DNA of 64,000 nucleotides from Streptomyces sp. RFCAC02 (GTDB lineage: Bacteria; Actinomycetota; Actinomycetes; Streptomycetales; Streptomycetaceae): positions 2,211,501-2,275,500 of the forward strand of contig NZ_SAUH01000001.1 in assembly GCF_004193175.1 (NCBI RefSeq), written 5' to 3'. The notes below the pieces were generated by a model that had not been told where the DNA came from, ran no database searches, and was given only the letters and a program-made list of their open reading frames with translations. Made by a program: the position numbers and the translations under genes. Below, in pieces: positions 16,432 through 26,190 of this stretch. Position 1 is the first letter of the stretch. Each line of letters opens with the position of its first letter.

Positions 16432-16806
16432 CTATCCGAGCAGGTCCGCCACATCCCGCTCCCCCAGCCGGTACGGCGCCGCCAGGACGCCGAGCCACTC
16501 CCGGCGCCCGGCGTCGTCCAACTCCTCCCACCGCGGGTGCCGGCGGGACCACCGGCGGACGAACTCGGCGCGCTCCGCGTGCCCGGACAGCCGGTACAGA
16601 CCGGCCCACCGGTCCGCGGTGCCGCCGCGCCCCTCCTCCCGGTGGGCGGTCACGACGGCGTCGAGCAGCCGGTCGAGCGCGCGGGCGTACGCCGGGCTGC
16701 CGACGTACGGCTCCGCGTCCGTACCGCCCTCGAACTTGAACAGCACCGCCGCCCGCAGCAGCGCCTCCATGTCCGTCACCGACTCGAACGCGGCCCGGTG
16801 CGTCAA
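16432..16806 (-). CDS. Probable immunity protein for the Rhs toxin
   Basis: A 124-residue, acidic, mostly helical soluble protein of no family I recognise (MTHRAAFESVTDMEALLRAA ... RWSRRHPRWEELDDAGRREWLG). The TTG start at 16806 overlaps the toxin stop (TTGA), with GGAAGGA about 9 bases upstream, so it is coupled to the toxin gene. An alternative ATG is at 16770. A small gene directly after a polymorphic toxin tip is the classic immunity position. It should bind and neutralise the ADP-ribosyltransferase-like tip in the producer's cytosol. Function is inferred from position only. Confidence 0.65.
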   Translation of the reverse strand: MTHRAAFESVTDMEALLRAAVLFKFEGGTDAEPYVGSPAYARALDRLLDAVVTAHREEGRGGTADRWAGLYRLSGHAERAEFVRRWSRRHPRWEELDDAGRREWLGVLAAPYRLGERDVADLLG

Positions 16807-19800
16807 AACGGGTTCCTTCCGTGGAAGAGGACGTCGTCCATCGAGATCTTGAGTCCGCCCCAGTGGATCACTTCGTTCGGCTGCTCGCCGGGCCGGAACA
16901 ACGCCCCCTCCGGCTTCTGGAAGGCGATCATGAAGTCGCCCTTCCCGCGGTAGAAGGGATTGCCGATGAAGACGAAGCTCTCGACGTCGCCCGGCGACAG
17001 CATGTCCTGGGTGAAGAAGAGCTTACCGGCGTCATTGGCGGTGAACCGGGCTCCCCATTCCTGCATGATGCGCTGGTACCCCGCCTCGTCCGTGTAGTGG
17101 AAGAAGGTGTTGTCGTCCATGTTGTTGACGAGGTTGTCGACGTCATGGCCGGCGAGGCCGAGCGGATCGGCCCACGTGTGCGGGTTGTGGACGTACGTGT
17201 ACGGGTTCGGGGCGGGCGCGAGGCCCAGGGGGTCGGGGGTCGTGAACCGTGCGGTGGCCGGGTCGTAGTGCCGGTGCAGGTTGTAGTGCCAGCCGGTCTC
17301 CTCGTCCGCGTACTGCCCCGGGAAGCGCAGCGGGATGTCCGTGCCGTCCACCGACGGGTCGCCGTACGGGACGCCCCACACGGTGGCCCGTGACCGCCAG
17401 GCGTGCTCCCCCTCCTCGGTGACCAGGAGCACGGGCGCGCCGACGAGGTCGCTGACGATGGCGTGGAACCGGCGGTCCGTCTCCTCCTGGTCCGGGTCGG
17501 CCGCCGCTCCCCGCGGGCGCCGCTCGGTCTGGGTGATCGGGCGCAGCCCCTCGTACTCCCAGGTGAGCGCGCGTCCCCCGGCCCGCTCCTCCTGCTCGAC
17601 CAGCAGGTGGTGGTGCCAGGTGAACAGCGTCTCGGCCTCGACGGTGTCGCCGCTGAGCCGGCGCTTGGCGACGCGGCGGCCGAACCCGTCGTACAGGTAG
17701 CGCCAGCGCGCGCCGTCGGGCGTCCGCACCTCGGTGAGCCGGTTCTCCGCGTCCCAGGTGTAGTGCCACGCGTCGGGCTTGCGCGACAGGCGGGTCCGCC
17801 TGCGCAGTACGGTGCGGCCGGCGTCGTCGTACTCGTGGCTGACGCGCCCGGCGCCCGTCAGGGACATGCCCCGGTAGGTCCGCTCACCGGCGCTGTCGCC
17901 GGCCGGGTCGTCCCAGACGGCGGAGAGCTGGTTGCCGGTGGCGTCGTAGGAGTAGCGTTCGCCGGCCCCGTGGCGCTGGACGGCGGTGACGCGCTGCGCC
18001 TCGTCCAGCGTGAACCGGGCGTGCCCGTCCGGGCCGTCCAGCGCCGTGAGGCAGCCGTCGGGGCGGTACGTGTAGTCCCACCGGGCGAGGCCGCGCGCCC
18101 CGGCCGTCAGCTCCTGGTGGCCGAGCCGCCCCAGCGGGTCCCAGCCCTGCGTCAGGGTGAGCGTGTCGCCGAACCGGCGGCCGGTCGGCCGGCCTGCCTC
18201 GTCGTGGCCGAACGACACGCTCCTGCCGCCGGTGGTGAGCTCCGCGCGCCTGCCGGCCGGTGTGTACGTCCAGGCGCTGTGGTGCCCGGCGGGGGTGACA
18301 CGGGTCGCCACGCGCCCGGTGCGGTCGTAGGAGAGGCGGAGCACCCGGCCGTTGACGGCCTCCTCGACCAGGTTCCCCACCGGGTCGTAGCGCCGCTCCA
18401 CGTCGACGTCCGGGGTCGTGGCGCGGACGGGGCGGCCGAGGGCGTCGTACGTGTAGGCGGTGACGGAGCCGTCGGCGGTCCGCTTCTCCAGGAGCCGTCC
18501 GAGGGCGTCGTAGCGGTAGTCGACCCGCTCGCCCGCCGGGTTGGTGCGGGACAGGGGCCGGCCCGCGGCGTCCAGGGCGTAGCGCGTGGCCCGCCCGTCG
18601 AAGTCGGACTCCTCGACGAGCCGCCCGGCCGGGTCGTAGGTGTACCGCCAGGCCCGGCCCGCCGGGTCGCGCACGCTGACCAGCCTGAGCCGGGTGTCGC
18701 GCGCGAACTCGTACCGCGTGCCGTCCGGGTTCGTCTGCGCGGAGACCTGGTCGAAGCCCTGGTACTCGAAGCACGTGGTGGCGCCGCTCTCGTCGGTGTG
18801 GGCGAGCAGGTTGCCCTCGTCGTCCCACTCCCAGGTGCGGACGCCGCCGGCGGAGTCCGTCCGGCGCAGGGGCCTGCCCTCGCCGTCCCACTCGTGGTCG
18901 ACGCGTCCGCCGACGGCGTCGAGGACGGCGACCGGCCGGCCGAAGGCGTCCCGCCGGCAGGTGATGGCCGTGCCGTCCGCGTCGGTGATCCGCAGCGGCA
19001 GTCCGGTGGCGTCGTTGCTGACGCGGACGGCGTTGCCGAGGGCGTCCGTGACGCCGGTGACGGCGCCGCGCTCGTCGTACGCGTACCGCGTCCGATTCCC
19101 GGCCGGGTCGGTGACGGCGACCCGGTTGCCGCGCTCGTCGTACGCGGTCTCCCAGACGGTCCCGTCGGGCTGGGTGATCTCGGTCGGCCGGCCGGACCCG
19201 TCGTGGACGGCGCGGACGGTGCTGCCGTCCGGGCGGGTGGTGACGACCGGGTCGCCGTGCTCGTCGTACGTGTGGCGGGTCGTGTGGCCGAGGGGGTCGG
19301 TGACGGCGAGCAGCCGGTCGTAACGGTCCCACTCACGGGTGGTGACGTGCCCGAGCGGGTCGGTCTCGGCGATGAGCTGGAAGCTGTCGTTGAACTGGTG
19401 GACGGTGGCGCAGCCGAGGGAGTCGACCGCCGTCGTGCGGTGGTTGTCCGTGTCGTAGTGGTAGCGGTATTCGAGGACGCGGTCGGTGCCGGTGGTGAAG
19501 ACGCAGCGGCCCTCGGCGTCGTACTCGTAGGCGTACCAGTAGCCGTTGCGGTCCTCCCAGCGCGTGAGCCGGGCGTGGTCGTCGTAGGAGAGCCGCAGGG
19601 CGCGTCCGGACGAGTTGTGGACGGCCGTGAGCAGTCCGTCGTCGTCGTGTCCGTAGCGCCGTAGGACGGGCTCGCCGGGGGCGCTCAGCAGGCGCAGCGC
19701 GGTCACCCGGCCGCGGTCGGTGTCGAGGCCGATGTGGTAGCCGCCGCTGTGCCGTACGTCGGTGAGGGTGCCGGTCCGGTCGTACGCGAAGTCGATCGTG

Positions 19801-21266
19801 TTGCCGTTGCGGTCGGTGATGGACTGGAGCGGCAGCTCGGTGTCCTCGCGGCCGGCGACCGGGGCGAAGCGCAGGGTGCGGCCGGTTTCGCGCTGGTGGA
19901 CGGTGAGCGGGGAGGACGGCCGGCCGTCCCAGGCGAGGCCCCAGCGGGGTCCCTCCACGGGCATGACGGGGTCGCCGCCGGGGAGGGGGCGGGGGTAGAC
20001 GAGGGCCATGCCGTCGGCGGTGAGGAGCGTCGCGCCGTGCTCGTCGAGTTCGAGGCGCTGGTCGAGCGTGGATGCCCAGGAGCGGCCGAACAGGCGGCCT
20101 CGCCGGTAGGACGAGACGTGGTGGCGTTCCAGGACGAGGGGCAGGACGCCGGGGAGGCTGACGTCGGTGGCGGACAGGAGCAGTTCGCCGGTGGCCATGT
20201 CGACGGGGTCGCCGCAGGCGGTGCGGCCGTTCATCGGGATGCCGTCGCCGCGCGTGCGGCGGCCGAGCTTGAGGGCGCCCTGGCGCAGGCCCTTCAGGCC
20301 GGTGCGGGCGGCGGCGAGGCCGCCCTTGAGTCCTCGGGCGAGGCCGCCGAGGGTGGTCAGGCCCTTCATGCCCGGGATGCAGTCGAGGACGGCGAACGCG
20401 ACGTCCCAGAGCGATGCTTCGCCGTTCGCGTATTTGATCAACGTGTCGGCGAGGACGACGAGGGCGGCGGCGAGCACCACCCAGGCCAACGGCCCACCGA
20501 TGATCATCACGACGATGCCCAGGACCGCGACGATCGCCTTGCAGACGTCGACGATCGTGTCCCAGTTCTCCGTCACCCAATGGATCGCGTCTTCCCACCA
20601 CCTGCGGTTCTGGATACCCGCGTCGGACGCCTCGTCGATGTCACGGGCCGCGTTCCGTGCCGCCTCCTCCCGCATCTCCCGCGCCTCTTCAGCGAGCTGC
20701 CGGGCGGCGTCGAGACGGCCCTGCGCATCGTCCACCCGCCCCTGCGCCGACTCCTGCGCCTGCTGCGCCGCCTGCCGATCACGCGTCGCAGCACGCACCT
20801 CCGCATCGTCCGGCGGCTGTGCACCCTCGCCCTCACGCTCCAGACGGTCCGCCTCGTCACCCGCGCGCGACACCCAGTCCTGTGCATCCCCCAAAGCGCT
20901 CTGCGCGGCCGTGAGATCGGCCTGCGCGGCGATCGCCCGCTCCAGCGCACGATCCGCCTGCCCCTGCGCCGTCTCCAGCTTCGGCCAGTACGTCTGCAAC
21001 GCCTGCGCACACAGGTCGTACGAGTCCTGCAGCTTCGTCAGGTTCTCGGGCACCCCGTCGAACTCGTCCCGGAACGCATCAGCCGACAACCCCGCCCATT
21101 CCTGGACGGCGCTGTCCCCGGCAAGCCCCCGGATCTTCCCCAGCGCCTCACCCACATCGTCCGCGAACGTCTGCAGATCCTCGGCGAGCGTCCGCACCTC
21201 GTCCGGGATTCCTGGAGTCGGATCCGACTCCATCCCCACCGGAGACCAATCAGCAGGCCGTGCCAT
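16803..21266 (-). CDS. WXG-Rhs polymorphic toxin with C-terminal ADP-ribosyltransferase-like (HYD1) tip
   Basis: A 1487-residue toxin. Residues about 18-110 form a WXG100-like helical hairpin (WAGLSADAFRDEF), suggesting type VII export, followed by a coiled coil (110-230). A hydrophobic segment lies near 240-275. GDPVDMATGELLLSATDVSLPG opens the Rhs shell, with many YD repeats (GxxxxYxYDxxGR) to about 1340. YDPATARFTTPDPLGLA is the conserved core end. The variable tip (about 1374-1487) begins HDVDNLVNN and contains FFHYTDEAGYQRIM, the HYD1-type ADP-ribosyltransferase signature. GGAAGG precedes the ATG at 21266. It probably acts as a contact-dependent antibacterial toxin; the probable immunity gene follows immediately. 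Confidence 0.9.
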   Translation of the reverse strand: MARPADWSPVGMESDPTPGIPDEVRTLAEDLQTFADDVGEALGKIRGLAGDSAVQEWAGLSADAFRDEFDGVPENLTKLQDSYDLCAQALQTYWPKLETAQGQADRALERAIAAQADLTAAQSALGDAQDWVSRAGDEADRLEREGEGAQPPDDAEVRAATRDRQAAQQAQESAQGRVDDAQGRLDAARQLAEEAREMREEAARNAARDIDEASDAGIQNRRWWEDAIHWVTENWDTIVDVCKAIVAVLGIVVMIIGGPLAWVVLAAALVVLADTLIKYANGEASLWDVAFAVLDCIPGMKGLTTLGGLARGLKGGLAAARTGLKGLRQGALKLGRRTRGDGIPMNGRTACGDPVDMATGELLLSATDVSLPGVLPLVLERHHVSSYRRGRLFGRSWASTLDQRLELDEHGATLLTADGMALVYPRPLPGGDPVMPVEGPRWGLAWDGRPSSPLTVHQRETGRTLRFAPVAGREDTELPLQSITDRNGNTIDFAYDRTGTLTDVRHSGGYHIGLDTDRGRVTALRLLSAPGEPVLRRYGHDDDGLLTAVHNSSGRALRLSYDDHARLTRWEDRNGYWYAYEYDAEGRCVFTTGTDRVLEYRYHYDTDNHRTTAVDSLGCATVHQFNDSFQLIAETDPLGHVTTREWDRYDRLLAVTDPLGHTTRHTYDEHGDPVVTTRPDGSTVRAVHDGSGRPTEITQPDGTVWETAYDERGNRVAVTDPAGNRTRYAYDERGAVTGVTDALGNAVRVSNDATGLPLRITDADGTAITCRRDAFGRPVAVLDAVGGRVDHEWDGEGRPLRRTDSAGGVRTWEWDDEGNLLAHTDESGATTCFEYQGFDQVSAQTNPDGTRYEFARDTRLRLVSVRDPAGRAWRYTYDPAGRLVEESDFDGRATRYALDAAGRPLSRTNPAGERVDYRYDALGRLLEKRTADGSVTAYTYDALGRPVRATTPDVDVERRYDPVGNLVEEAVNGRVLRLSYDRTGRVATRVTPAGHHSAWTYTPAGRRAELTTGGRSVSFGHDEAGRPTGRRFGDTLTLTQGWDPLGRLGHQELTAGARGLARWDYTYRPDGCLTALDGPDGHARFTLDEAQRVTAVQRHGAGERYSYDATGNQLSAVWDDPAGDSAGERTYRGMSLTGAGRVSHEYDDAGRTVLRRRTRLSRKPDAWHYTWDAENRLTEVRTPDGARWRYLYDGFGRRVAKRRLSGDTVEAETLFTWHHHLLVEQEERAGGRALTWEYEGLRPITQTERRPRGAAADPDQEETDRRFHAIVSDLVGAPVLLVTEEGEHAWRSRATVWGVPYGDPSVDGTDIPLRFPGQYADEETGWHYNLHRHYDPATARFTTPDPLGLAPAPNPYTYVHNPHTWADPLGLAGHDVDNLVNNMDDNTFFHYTDEAGYQRIMQEWGARFTANDAGKLFFTQDMLSPGDVESFVFIGNPFYRGKGDFMIAFQKPEGALFRPGEQPNEVIHWGGLKISMDDVLFHGRNPF

Positions 21267-21501
21267 GAGCCACCTTCCCCCGTTGCTTCACCTGGGGGAG
21301 CGGATGACCGTGCTCTCTCCCACCCCCCGATGACGGGACGTCAGGCATGATCGCTCCGGTTCCCGGGACCGGCGTGCAGGGGCATCGCACAGGAGAACGG
21401 ACGGCCCCCCGCCGGGCGGAGACAGCGGGCATGACAGTCATATGGGCACGCAAGCGTGTCCATCACCCTTTTCCCGACCCACCCCGGCTTACCGTGGTCC
21501 G

Positions 21502-21999
21502 GTGGATCACACTACGCACACGACCCAACACCCTCGGCGCACCCCCGGCGCGGCCCGGGTGCGGGCGCGCGTGCCCAGGCCGGCCGGTGCCGTACCGGCC
21601 CGGCCCCAGCCGCGCACGCCGCGGCGGCTGCCGCGCCCCCGGCTGACCGGCCTCGGCTGCGGCGTCCTGGCGACGGTGTCGATGACGGGAACGGCCTGGT
21701 TCTGCGAGCTGCTGGGCGGCGCGCCGACGGTGTACGGCGTGCTGTTCGTCGTCACGGGGACGGCGACGGCCCTGTGGGTGCGCCCGGCCGACCTGGTCTT
21801 CGCCCCGGTGGCGGCGCCGATCGCGTTCGCCGCGGGGCTGCTCACGACCGGCGGGCTGGTCACCGCCGTGACGGAGCTGGCCCTGCGGGCGCCGTGGGTC
21901 TTCGCCGGGACGGCCGTCGCGGCGCTGATCACCCTGGTCCGCCGGGTCCTGCTGGTCGCCGGGCGCCGGCTGCGCGCGCGCCGCGCCGCCGTCCGTTAG
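21502..21999 (+). CDS. DUF6542-like membrane protein
   Basis: A 165-residue protein. A basic, proline-rich N-terminus (about residues 1-50) is followed by four hydrophobic helices ([71 protein letters not shown]) and a basic tail. The architecture matches the small DUF6542 membrane proteins of streptomycetes, often found beside ispH. The GTG at 21502 (VDHTTHTTQ) is the likely start, but no strong ribosome site is visible. Its stop overlaps the ispH stop by four bases on the opposite strand. Function unknown. Confidence 0.7.
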   Translation: MDHTTHTTQHPRRTPGAARVRARVPRPAGAVPARPQPRTPRRLPRPRLTGLGCGVLATVSMTGTAWFCELLGGAPTVYGVLFVVTGTATALWVRPADLVFAPVAAPIAFAAGLLTTGGLVTAVTELALRAPWVFAGTAVAALITLVRRVLLVAGRRLRARRAAVR

Positions 22000-23012
22000 C
22001 GGCCGGCCACCTTCGCGGCGGCCTCGGCCCGCAGGTCGCGGCGCAGCTCCTTCGGCAGGGAGAACTGGATGTGCTCCTGCATCGGCTGGACGACCTCGAC
22101 GTCGCCGAAGCCCCGCGCGGCCAGCCACTCCAGGACGCCGTCCACGAGGACCTCGGGCACGGAGGCGCCCGAGGAGACGCCCACCGTGGTGACGCCCGCG
22201 AGCCACTGCTCGTCGATCTCGTCCGCGCCGTCCACGAGGTACGCGGCGGCCGCGCCGGCGCCGAGCGCCACCTCGACCATGCGGGCCGAGTTGGACGAGT
22301 TCTTCGAGCCGACGACCAGGACGAGATCCGCGTCGGCGGCGACCTGCTTGATCGCGGTCTGCCGGTTCTGGGTGGCGTAGCAGATGTCGTCGCTCGGCGG
22401 GTCGACCAGCGCGGGGAAGCGGTCCTTGAGGGCCGAGACCGTCTCCATCGTCTCGTCCACCGACAGCGTGGTCTGGGAGAGCCAGACGACCTTGCCGGGG
22501 TCGCGGACCTCGACGTTCGCGACATCGCCGGGGCCGTCGACGAGCGTGATGTGCTCGGGCGCCTCGCCGCTGGTGCCGATGACCTCCTCGTGGCCGTCGT
22601 GGCCGATGAGGAGGATGTCGTAGTCCTCGCGGGCGAACCGGACCGCCTCCTTGTGGACCTTGGTGACCAGCGGGCAGGTCGCGTCGATGGTGGCGAGCCG
22701 GCCGCGTTCGGCCTCCCGGTGCACCTCGGGGGCGACGCCGTGCGCGGAGAAGATGACGATCGAGCCCTCGGGCACCTCCGCCGTCTCGTCGACGAAGATC
22801 GCGCCCTTCTTCTCCAGCGTGCGGACGACGTACTTGTTGTGCACGATCTCGTGGCGCACGTAGATGGGCGCTCCGTACTGCTCGAGCGCGCGCTCGACGG
22901 CGATGACGGCCCGGTCCACGCCCGCGCAGTAGCCCCGGGGCGCGGCGAGCAGGACGCGGCGCTTGGTGTCGGTCGGGTCGGTCGGGACGGTCGAATCGGC
23001 CATGTGCCCCAT
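21996..23012 (-). CDS. ispH: 4-hydroxy-3-methylbut-2-enyl diphosphate reductase
   Basis: A 338-residue enzyme of the final step of the non-mevalonate isoprenoid pathway, converting HMBPP to IPP and DMAPP with a [4Fe-4S] cluster. The three cluster cysteines lie in [21 protein letters not shown] and [20 protein letters not shown] and [13 protein letters not shown] are substrate-site motifs. The start could be 23012 (MGHMADS) or the second Met at 23003. It supplies precursors for the cis-prenyltransferase and respiratory quinones. It overlaps the DUF6542 gene tail to tail and diverges from xseA. Confidence 0.97.
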   Translation of the reverse strand: MGHMADSTVPTDPTDTKRRVLLAAPRGYCAGVDRAVIAVERALEQYGAPIYVRHEIVHNKYVVRTLEKKGAIFVDETAEVPEGSIVIFSAHGVAPEVHREAERGRLATIDATCPLVTKVHKEAVRFAREDYDILLIGHDGHEEVIGTSGEAPEHITLVDGPGDVANVEVRDPGKVVWLSQTTLSVDETMETVSALKDRFPALVDPPSDDICYATQNRQTAIKQVAADADLVLVVGSKNSSNSARMVEVALGAGAAAAYLVDGADEIDEQWLAGVTTVGVSSGASVPEVLVDGVLEWLAARGFGDVEVVQPMQEHIQFSLPKELRRDLRAEAAAKVAGR

Positions 23013-23116
23013 CGTACGGGGGCGTTTCGGGCGGCCGGAACGCGGCGGGGAGCGCGCCGGGGGCGGGCGGGGGTCGCGCGGTGTCCGTTGTCAGTGGCGG
23101 GCGTTAGGTTGCGGGC

Positions 23117-24358
23117 ATGGCAGTTACGACGTCCGCCGAGACGCCGATCCCGGTCGGGGACGTGTCGCGGCTCATCGGAGGGTGGATCGACCGGCTCGGC
23201 GCCGTGTGGGTGGAGGGGCAGATCACGCAGCTGTCCCGGCGCCCGGGCTTCGGGGTGGTCTTCCTCACGCTGCGCGATCCGGCGCGGGACGTGTCGCTGC
23301 GCGTGACGTGCTACCGGGCCGTGTTCGACAAGGTCGCCGACGTGATGCGCGAGGGCGCGCGGATCGTCGTGCACGCCAAGCCCGAGTGGTACGCGCCGCG
23401 CGGTGAGCTGTCGCTGCGCGCGACGGAGATCAGGGCCGTCGGCATGGGGGAGCTGCTGCTGCGGCTGGAGCGGCTGAAACGGGAGCTCGCGGCCGAGGGG
23501 CTGTTCGCCCCGGAGCGCAAGCGGCGGCTGCCGTTCCTGCCGGGGTGCGTGGGGCTGGTGACGGGCCGCGCGTCCGCGGCCGAGCGCGACGTCCTGGAGA
23601 ACGCGCGGCTCCGCTGGCCCGCCGTCCGCTTCGCCGTGCGGAACGTGGCCGTCCAGGGTGTGCACGCCGTGCCGCAGGTTGTGGCGGCGGTGCGCGAGCT
23701 GGACGCCGACCCGGCCGTGGACGTGATCGTGGTGGCGCGCGGCGGCGGGAGCGTGGAGGACCTGCTGCCGTTCTCCGACGAGGAACTGGTGCGGGCCGTC
23801 GCGGCCTGCGGGACCCCCGTCGTCTCCGCCATCGGGCACGAGCCGGACGCGCCGCTGCTCGACCTGGTGGCCGACCTGCGGGCCTCCACGCCGACGGACG
23901 CGGCGAAGCGCGTGGTGCCGGACGTGGGCGAGGAGGTGGCGCGCGTGCGGGAGCTGCGGGACCGTGCGCGGCGGGTGCTGGCGTCGCGCGTCGACCGCGA
24001 GGAGCGGGGCCTCGCCGCGGCGCGGAGCCGTCCCGCCCTGGCCGCGCCGCACCGGCTGGTGGACGGGCGCGCGGAGCAGGTCGCGGATCTCGTCGCGCGC
24101 TCCCGGCGCACGCTGGGGCATCTGCTGGACCGGGCGGCGGCCGATGTGGAGCACACGCGGGCGCGCGTCGTGGCGCTGTCCCCCGCGGCGACCCTGAAGC
24201 GGGGGTACGCGGTCCTCCAGCGGACGGACGGGGCGGCCGTGCGGGCCGTCGGGGACATCGCCCCGGGGGACGTGCTGCGGGCGCGCGTGGCGGACGGGGC
24301 GTTCGGTGTACGGGTCGGGGATGAGCCGGCAGAGACGGGCATAGGGTGGCGGGCGTGA
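23117..24358 (+). CDS. xseA: Exodeoxyribonuclease VII large subunit
   Basis: A 413-residue nuclease subunit. An N-terminal OB fold (about residues 15-110: [20 protein letters not shown]) binds single-stranded DNA. The catalytic core has [14 protein letters not shown] and [20 protein letters not shown] followed by STPTDAAK. A coiled-coil region and a short C-terminal domain (LKRGYAVLQ) follow. With XseB it degrades single-stranded DNA in both directions and acts in mismatch repair and recombination. Its TGA overlaps the xseB GTG start, so the two subunits are coupled. It is divergent from ispH, with about 100 bases between. Confidence 0.96.
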   Translation: MAVTTSAETPIPVGDVSRLIGGWIDRLGAVWVEGQITQLSRRPGFGVVFLTLRDPARDVSLRVTCYRAVFDKVADVMREGARIVVHAKPEWYAPRGELSLRATEIRAVGMGELLLRLERLKRELAAEGLFAPERKRRLPFLPGCVGLVTGRASAAERDVLENARLRWPAVRFAVRNVAVQGVHAVPQVVAAVRELDADPAVDVIVVARGGGSVEDLLPFSDEELVRAVAACGTPVVSAIGHEPDAPLLDLVADLRASTPTDAAKRVVPDVGEEVARVRELRDRARRVLASRVDREERGLAAARSRPALAAPHRLVDGRAEQVADLVARSRRTLGHLLDRAAADVEHTRARVVALSPAATLKRGYAVLQRTDGAAVRAVGDIAPGDVLRARVADGAFGVRVGDEPAETGIGWRA

Positions 24359-24657
24359 CGGAGACGGAGTCGGGGACCGGGGCGGAGCCGGGCGGCGCGG
24401 CGATGGGCTACGAGCAGGCGCGGGACGAGCTGGTCGATGTCGTCCGCCGCCTGGAGGCAGGTGGGGCGACGCTGGAGGAGTCCCTGGCCCTGTGGGAGCG
24501 CGGCGAGGAGCTCGCGCGGATCTGCGGGCAGTGGCTGGAGGGAGCGCGTGCCCGGCTGGACGCGGCGATCGCCGCCGAGGAGGAGCACGCGGCGGGCACC
24601 GGCGAGGAGGCCGGGGACGCCGGAGAGCAGGACAGGGCCACCGCGGGCGAGGCATAG
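24355..24657 (+). CDS. xseB: Exodeoxyribonuclease VII small subunit
   Basis: A 100-residue helical protein. The core (about residues 18-70) reads [48 protein letters not shown], the standard XseB hairpin that coats the coiled coil of XseA. The acidic C-terminal tail is variable. GTG 24355 is chosen because it overlaps the xseA stop (GTGA) and AGGG lies 8 bases upstream; an in-frame GTG at 24346 is the alternative. A 7-bp hairpin follows the stop. Confidence 0.93.
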   Translation: MTETESGTGAEPGGAAMGYEQARDELVDVVRRLEAGGATLEESLALWERGEELARICGQWLEGARARLDAAIAAEEEHAAGTGEEAGDAGEQDRATAGEA

Positions 24658-24659
24658 CA

Positions 24660-24682
24660 TGACGGGACAGGTTGACCCGTCA
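24660..24682 (+). other. Hairpin between xseB and the nitroreductase gene
   Basis: TGACGGG, a 9-base loop and CCCGTCA form a 7-bp stem 3 bases after the xseB stop. It has no T-tract. It may be a weak terminator or processing site. Confidence 0.4.
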
Positions 24683-24721
24683 ACAAGGAGGGTCGGCCCC
24701 CCTCGGAAAGGCACCACCCTG

Positions 24722-25315
24722 ATGGCCCTCAGCCTCGACGCCGTCGCCCAGAACCTCCTGTTCCACGAGGCGCACACCGCGCGCTCGTTCACCGACGAAC
24801 CGGTGACCGACGAGCAGATCCACGAGATCTACGACCTGATCAAGCCTGCGCCGACCGCGTTCAACATCTCCCCCCTGCGCGTGACCGTCATCCGCAGCGA
24901 GGAGGCCAAGCGGCGCCTGCTCGCGCACGTCGCCGAGGGCAACCGGCCGCACACCGCCGCCGCGCCGGTCACCGCGATCCTCTCCGCCGACCTCTGCTTC
25001 CACGAGAAGCTGTCGACGCTGTTCCCGGTGTACCCGACCCTCGCGCAGGACGTGTACGGCGACCGTGACGCCCGCGAGGCCGACGCCCGGCTGAACGCCG
25101 CCCTCCAGATCGGCTACTTCCTGCTGGGCGTGCGGGCCGCGGGCCTCGCCGCCGGCCCGATGACGGGCTTCGACGCGGAGGGCCTGGACAAGGAGTTCTT
25201 CGGCGACGGCCGCCAGAAGTCCCTGGTCCTGGTGAACATCGGCCGGCCCTCCGAGATGGCCTACAATCCGCGTCAGCCCCGGCTGGACGCGACGGAGGCC
25301 GTCACCTCCCTCTGA
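24722..25315 (+). CDS. Malonic semialdehyde reductase (nitroreductase family, RutE-like)
   Basis: A 197-residue flavoprotein of the nitroreductase fold. [37 protein letters not shown] and [16 protein letters not shown] are typical of RutE/HadB-like enzymes, which use NAD(P)H and FMN. The family reduces malonic semialdehyde or related reactive aldehydes and quinones. The ATG at 24722 ([10 protein letters not shown]) has GGAAAGG upstream. It follows xseB with 64 bases between and may be read from the same transcript. A strong bidirectional hairpin lies after its stop. The actual substrate here is not established. Confidence 0.88.
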   Translation: MALSLDAVAQNLLFHEAHTARSFTDEPVTDEQIHEIYDLIKPAPTAFNISPLRVTVIRSEEAKRRLLAHVAEGNRPHTAAAPVTAILSADLCFHEKLSTLFPVYPTLAQDVYGDRDAREADARLNAALQIGYFLLGVRAAGLAAGPMTGFDAEGLDKEFFGDGRQKSLVLVNIGRPSEMAYNPRQPRLDATEAVTSL

Positions 25316-25331
25316 GCACGGGCGGCGTGCC

Positions 25332-25355
25332 GCGGCCGGGCGTGCGCCCGGCCGC
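25332..25355. terminator. Bidirectional hairpin between convergent genes
   Basis: A perfect 10-bp stem (GCGGCCGGGC, loop GTGC, GCCCGGCCGC) lies between the nitroreductase stop at 25315 and the DUF4245 stop at 25369. Confidence 0.65.
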
Positions 25356-25368
25356 TCCCGTCCCTGGG

Positions 25369-26106
25369 TCAGACCTGCCCGGCCTGCTGCACCCGGAGCG
25401 CGGCGGCGAGACCGGCCAGCCGCTCGGACGACGCGGTCCCCATGACGACCGTGACGCCGTCGTCCTGGAAGCGCACCAGGGCGTCGTACTTCGGCCCCTC
25501 CCAGCGCGCCCACTCTGCGCCGGCGACCGTCTCCGTCCGGCCGGTGTCCGCCGCGCCGCGCGTCACGGAGGTGACGAACTCCTCCTCGTGCCCCTCCGCG
25601 GGCGCGGCCTGCGTGAGGGCGGCGTACTCGTCGGCCGGGTCCATGAACCCGAGGCGCCAGGTCGCGCCGAACTCGCCCTGCGCGTCGTAGCGCACGGCCG
25701 TGGCGCGCCAGTCGTCGTCCAGGCCCTCGGGGACCAGCAGGCCGTAGGGGGCGGCGCGGGCGGCCGTCGCGGCGGCCACGTCGTACTCGACGGTCCGCAC
25801 CGGGTCCTGCGACTCGTCGTGCGGGATGACCAGCCAGAATCCGAAGGCGCCGACGCACACCAGGACCATGGACAGCACCATGTTGCGGACGGTCTGGAGC
25901 CGCGCCCGCTGCGCGCGCCGGTCGGCCGGCGGCGGCGTGTCCCCGGCGGCGGTGTCCCCCGCGGCCGGCCCGGATGCGGATGTCCCGCCGGGGGCGGTCG
26001 GCTCAGCCCCGGTGCCCTGCGACTCGTCACTCTCCACCCCGCCATCGTCGCGCACCGCCGCGCGCGCCCCCGCACCGCCCCCTGCCGCTCCCACCGTTCC
26101 GCTCAT
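25369..26106 (-). CDS. DUF4245 domain membrane-anchored protein
   Basis: About 245 residues. A low-complexity acidic/proline N-terminus precedes one membrane helix ([26 protein letters not shown]) and an extracytoplasmic domain with [31 protein letters not shown] and [16 protein letters not shown]. This is the DUF4245 arrangement conserved next to glpX in streptomycetes. The start is uncertain: ATG 26106 is used, but internal GTGs near 26050 and 26035 are plausible and no clear ribosome site decides. It is divergent from glpX. Function unknown. Confidence 0.8.
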   Translation of the reverse strand: MSGTVGAAGGGAGARAAVRDDGGVESDESQGTGAEPTAPGGTSASGPAAGDTAAGDTPPPADRRAQRARLQTVRNMVLSMVLVCVGAFGFWLVIPHDESQDPVRTVEYDVAAATAARAAPYGLLVPEGLDDDWRATAVRYDAQGEFGATWRLGFMDPADEYAALTQAAPAEGHEEEFVTSVTRGAADTGRTETVAGAEWARWEGPKYDALVRFQDDGVTVVMGTASSERLAGLAAALRVQQAGQV

Positions 26107-26190
26107 ACGATGGCAGGGCCGCTCATCTGGAGGACGTGCGGTTACAGTCGAAGAACGCTCAGCGTCCCGCCCAGAAAGGTGCGTCCCCCG

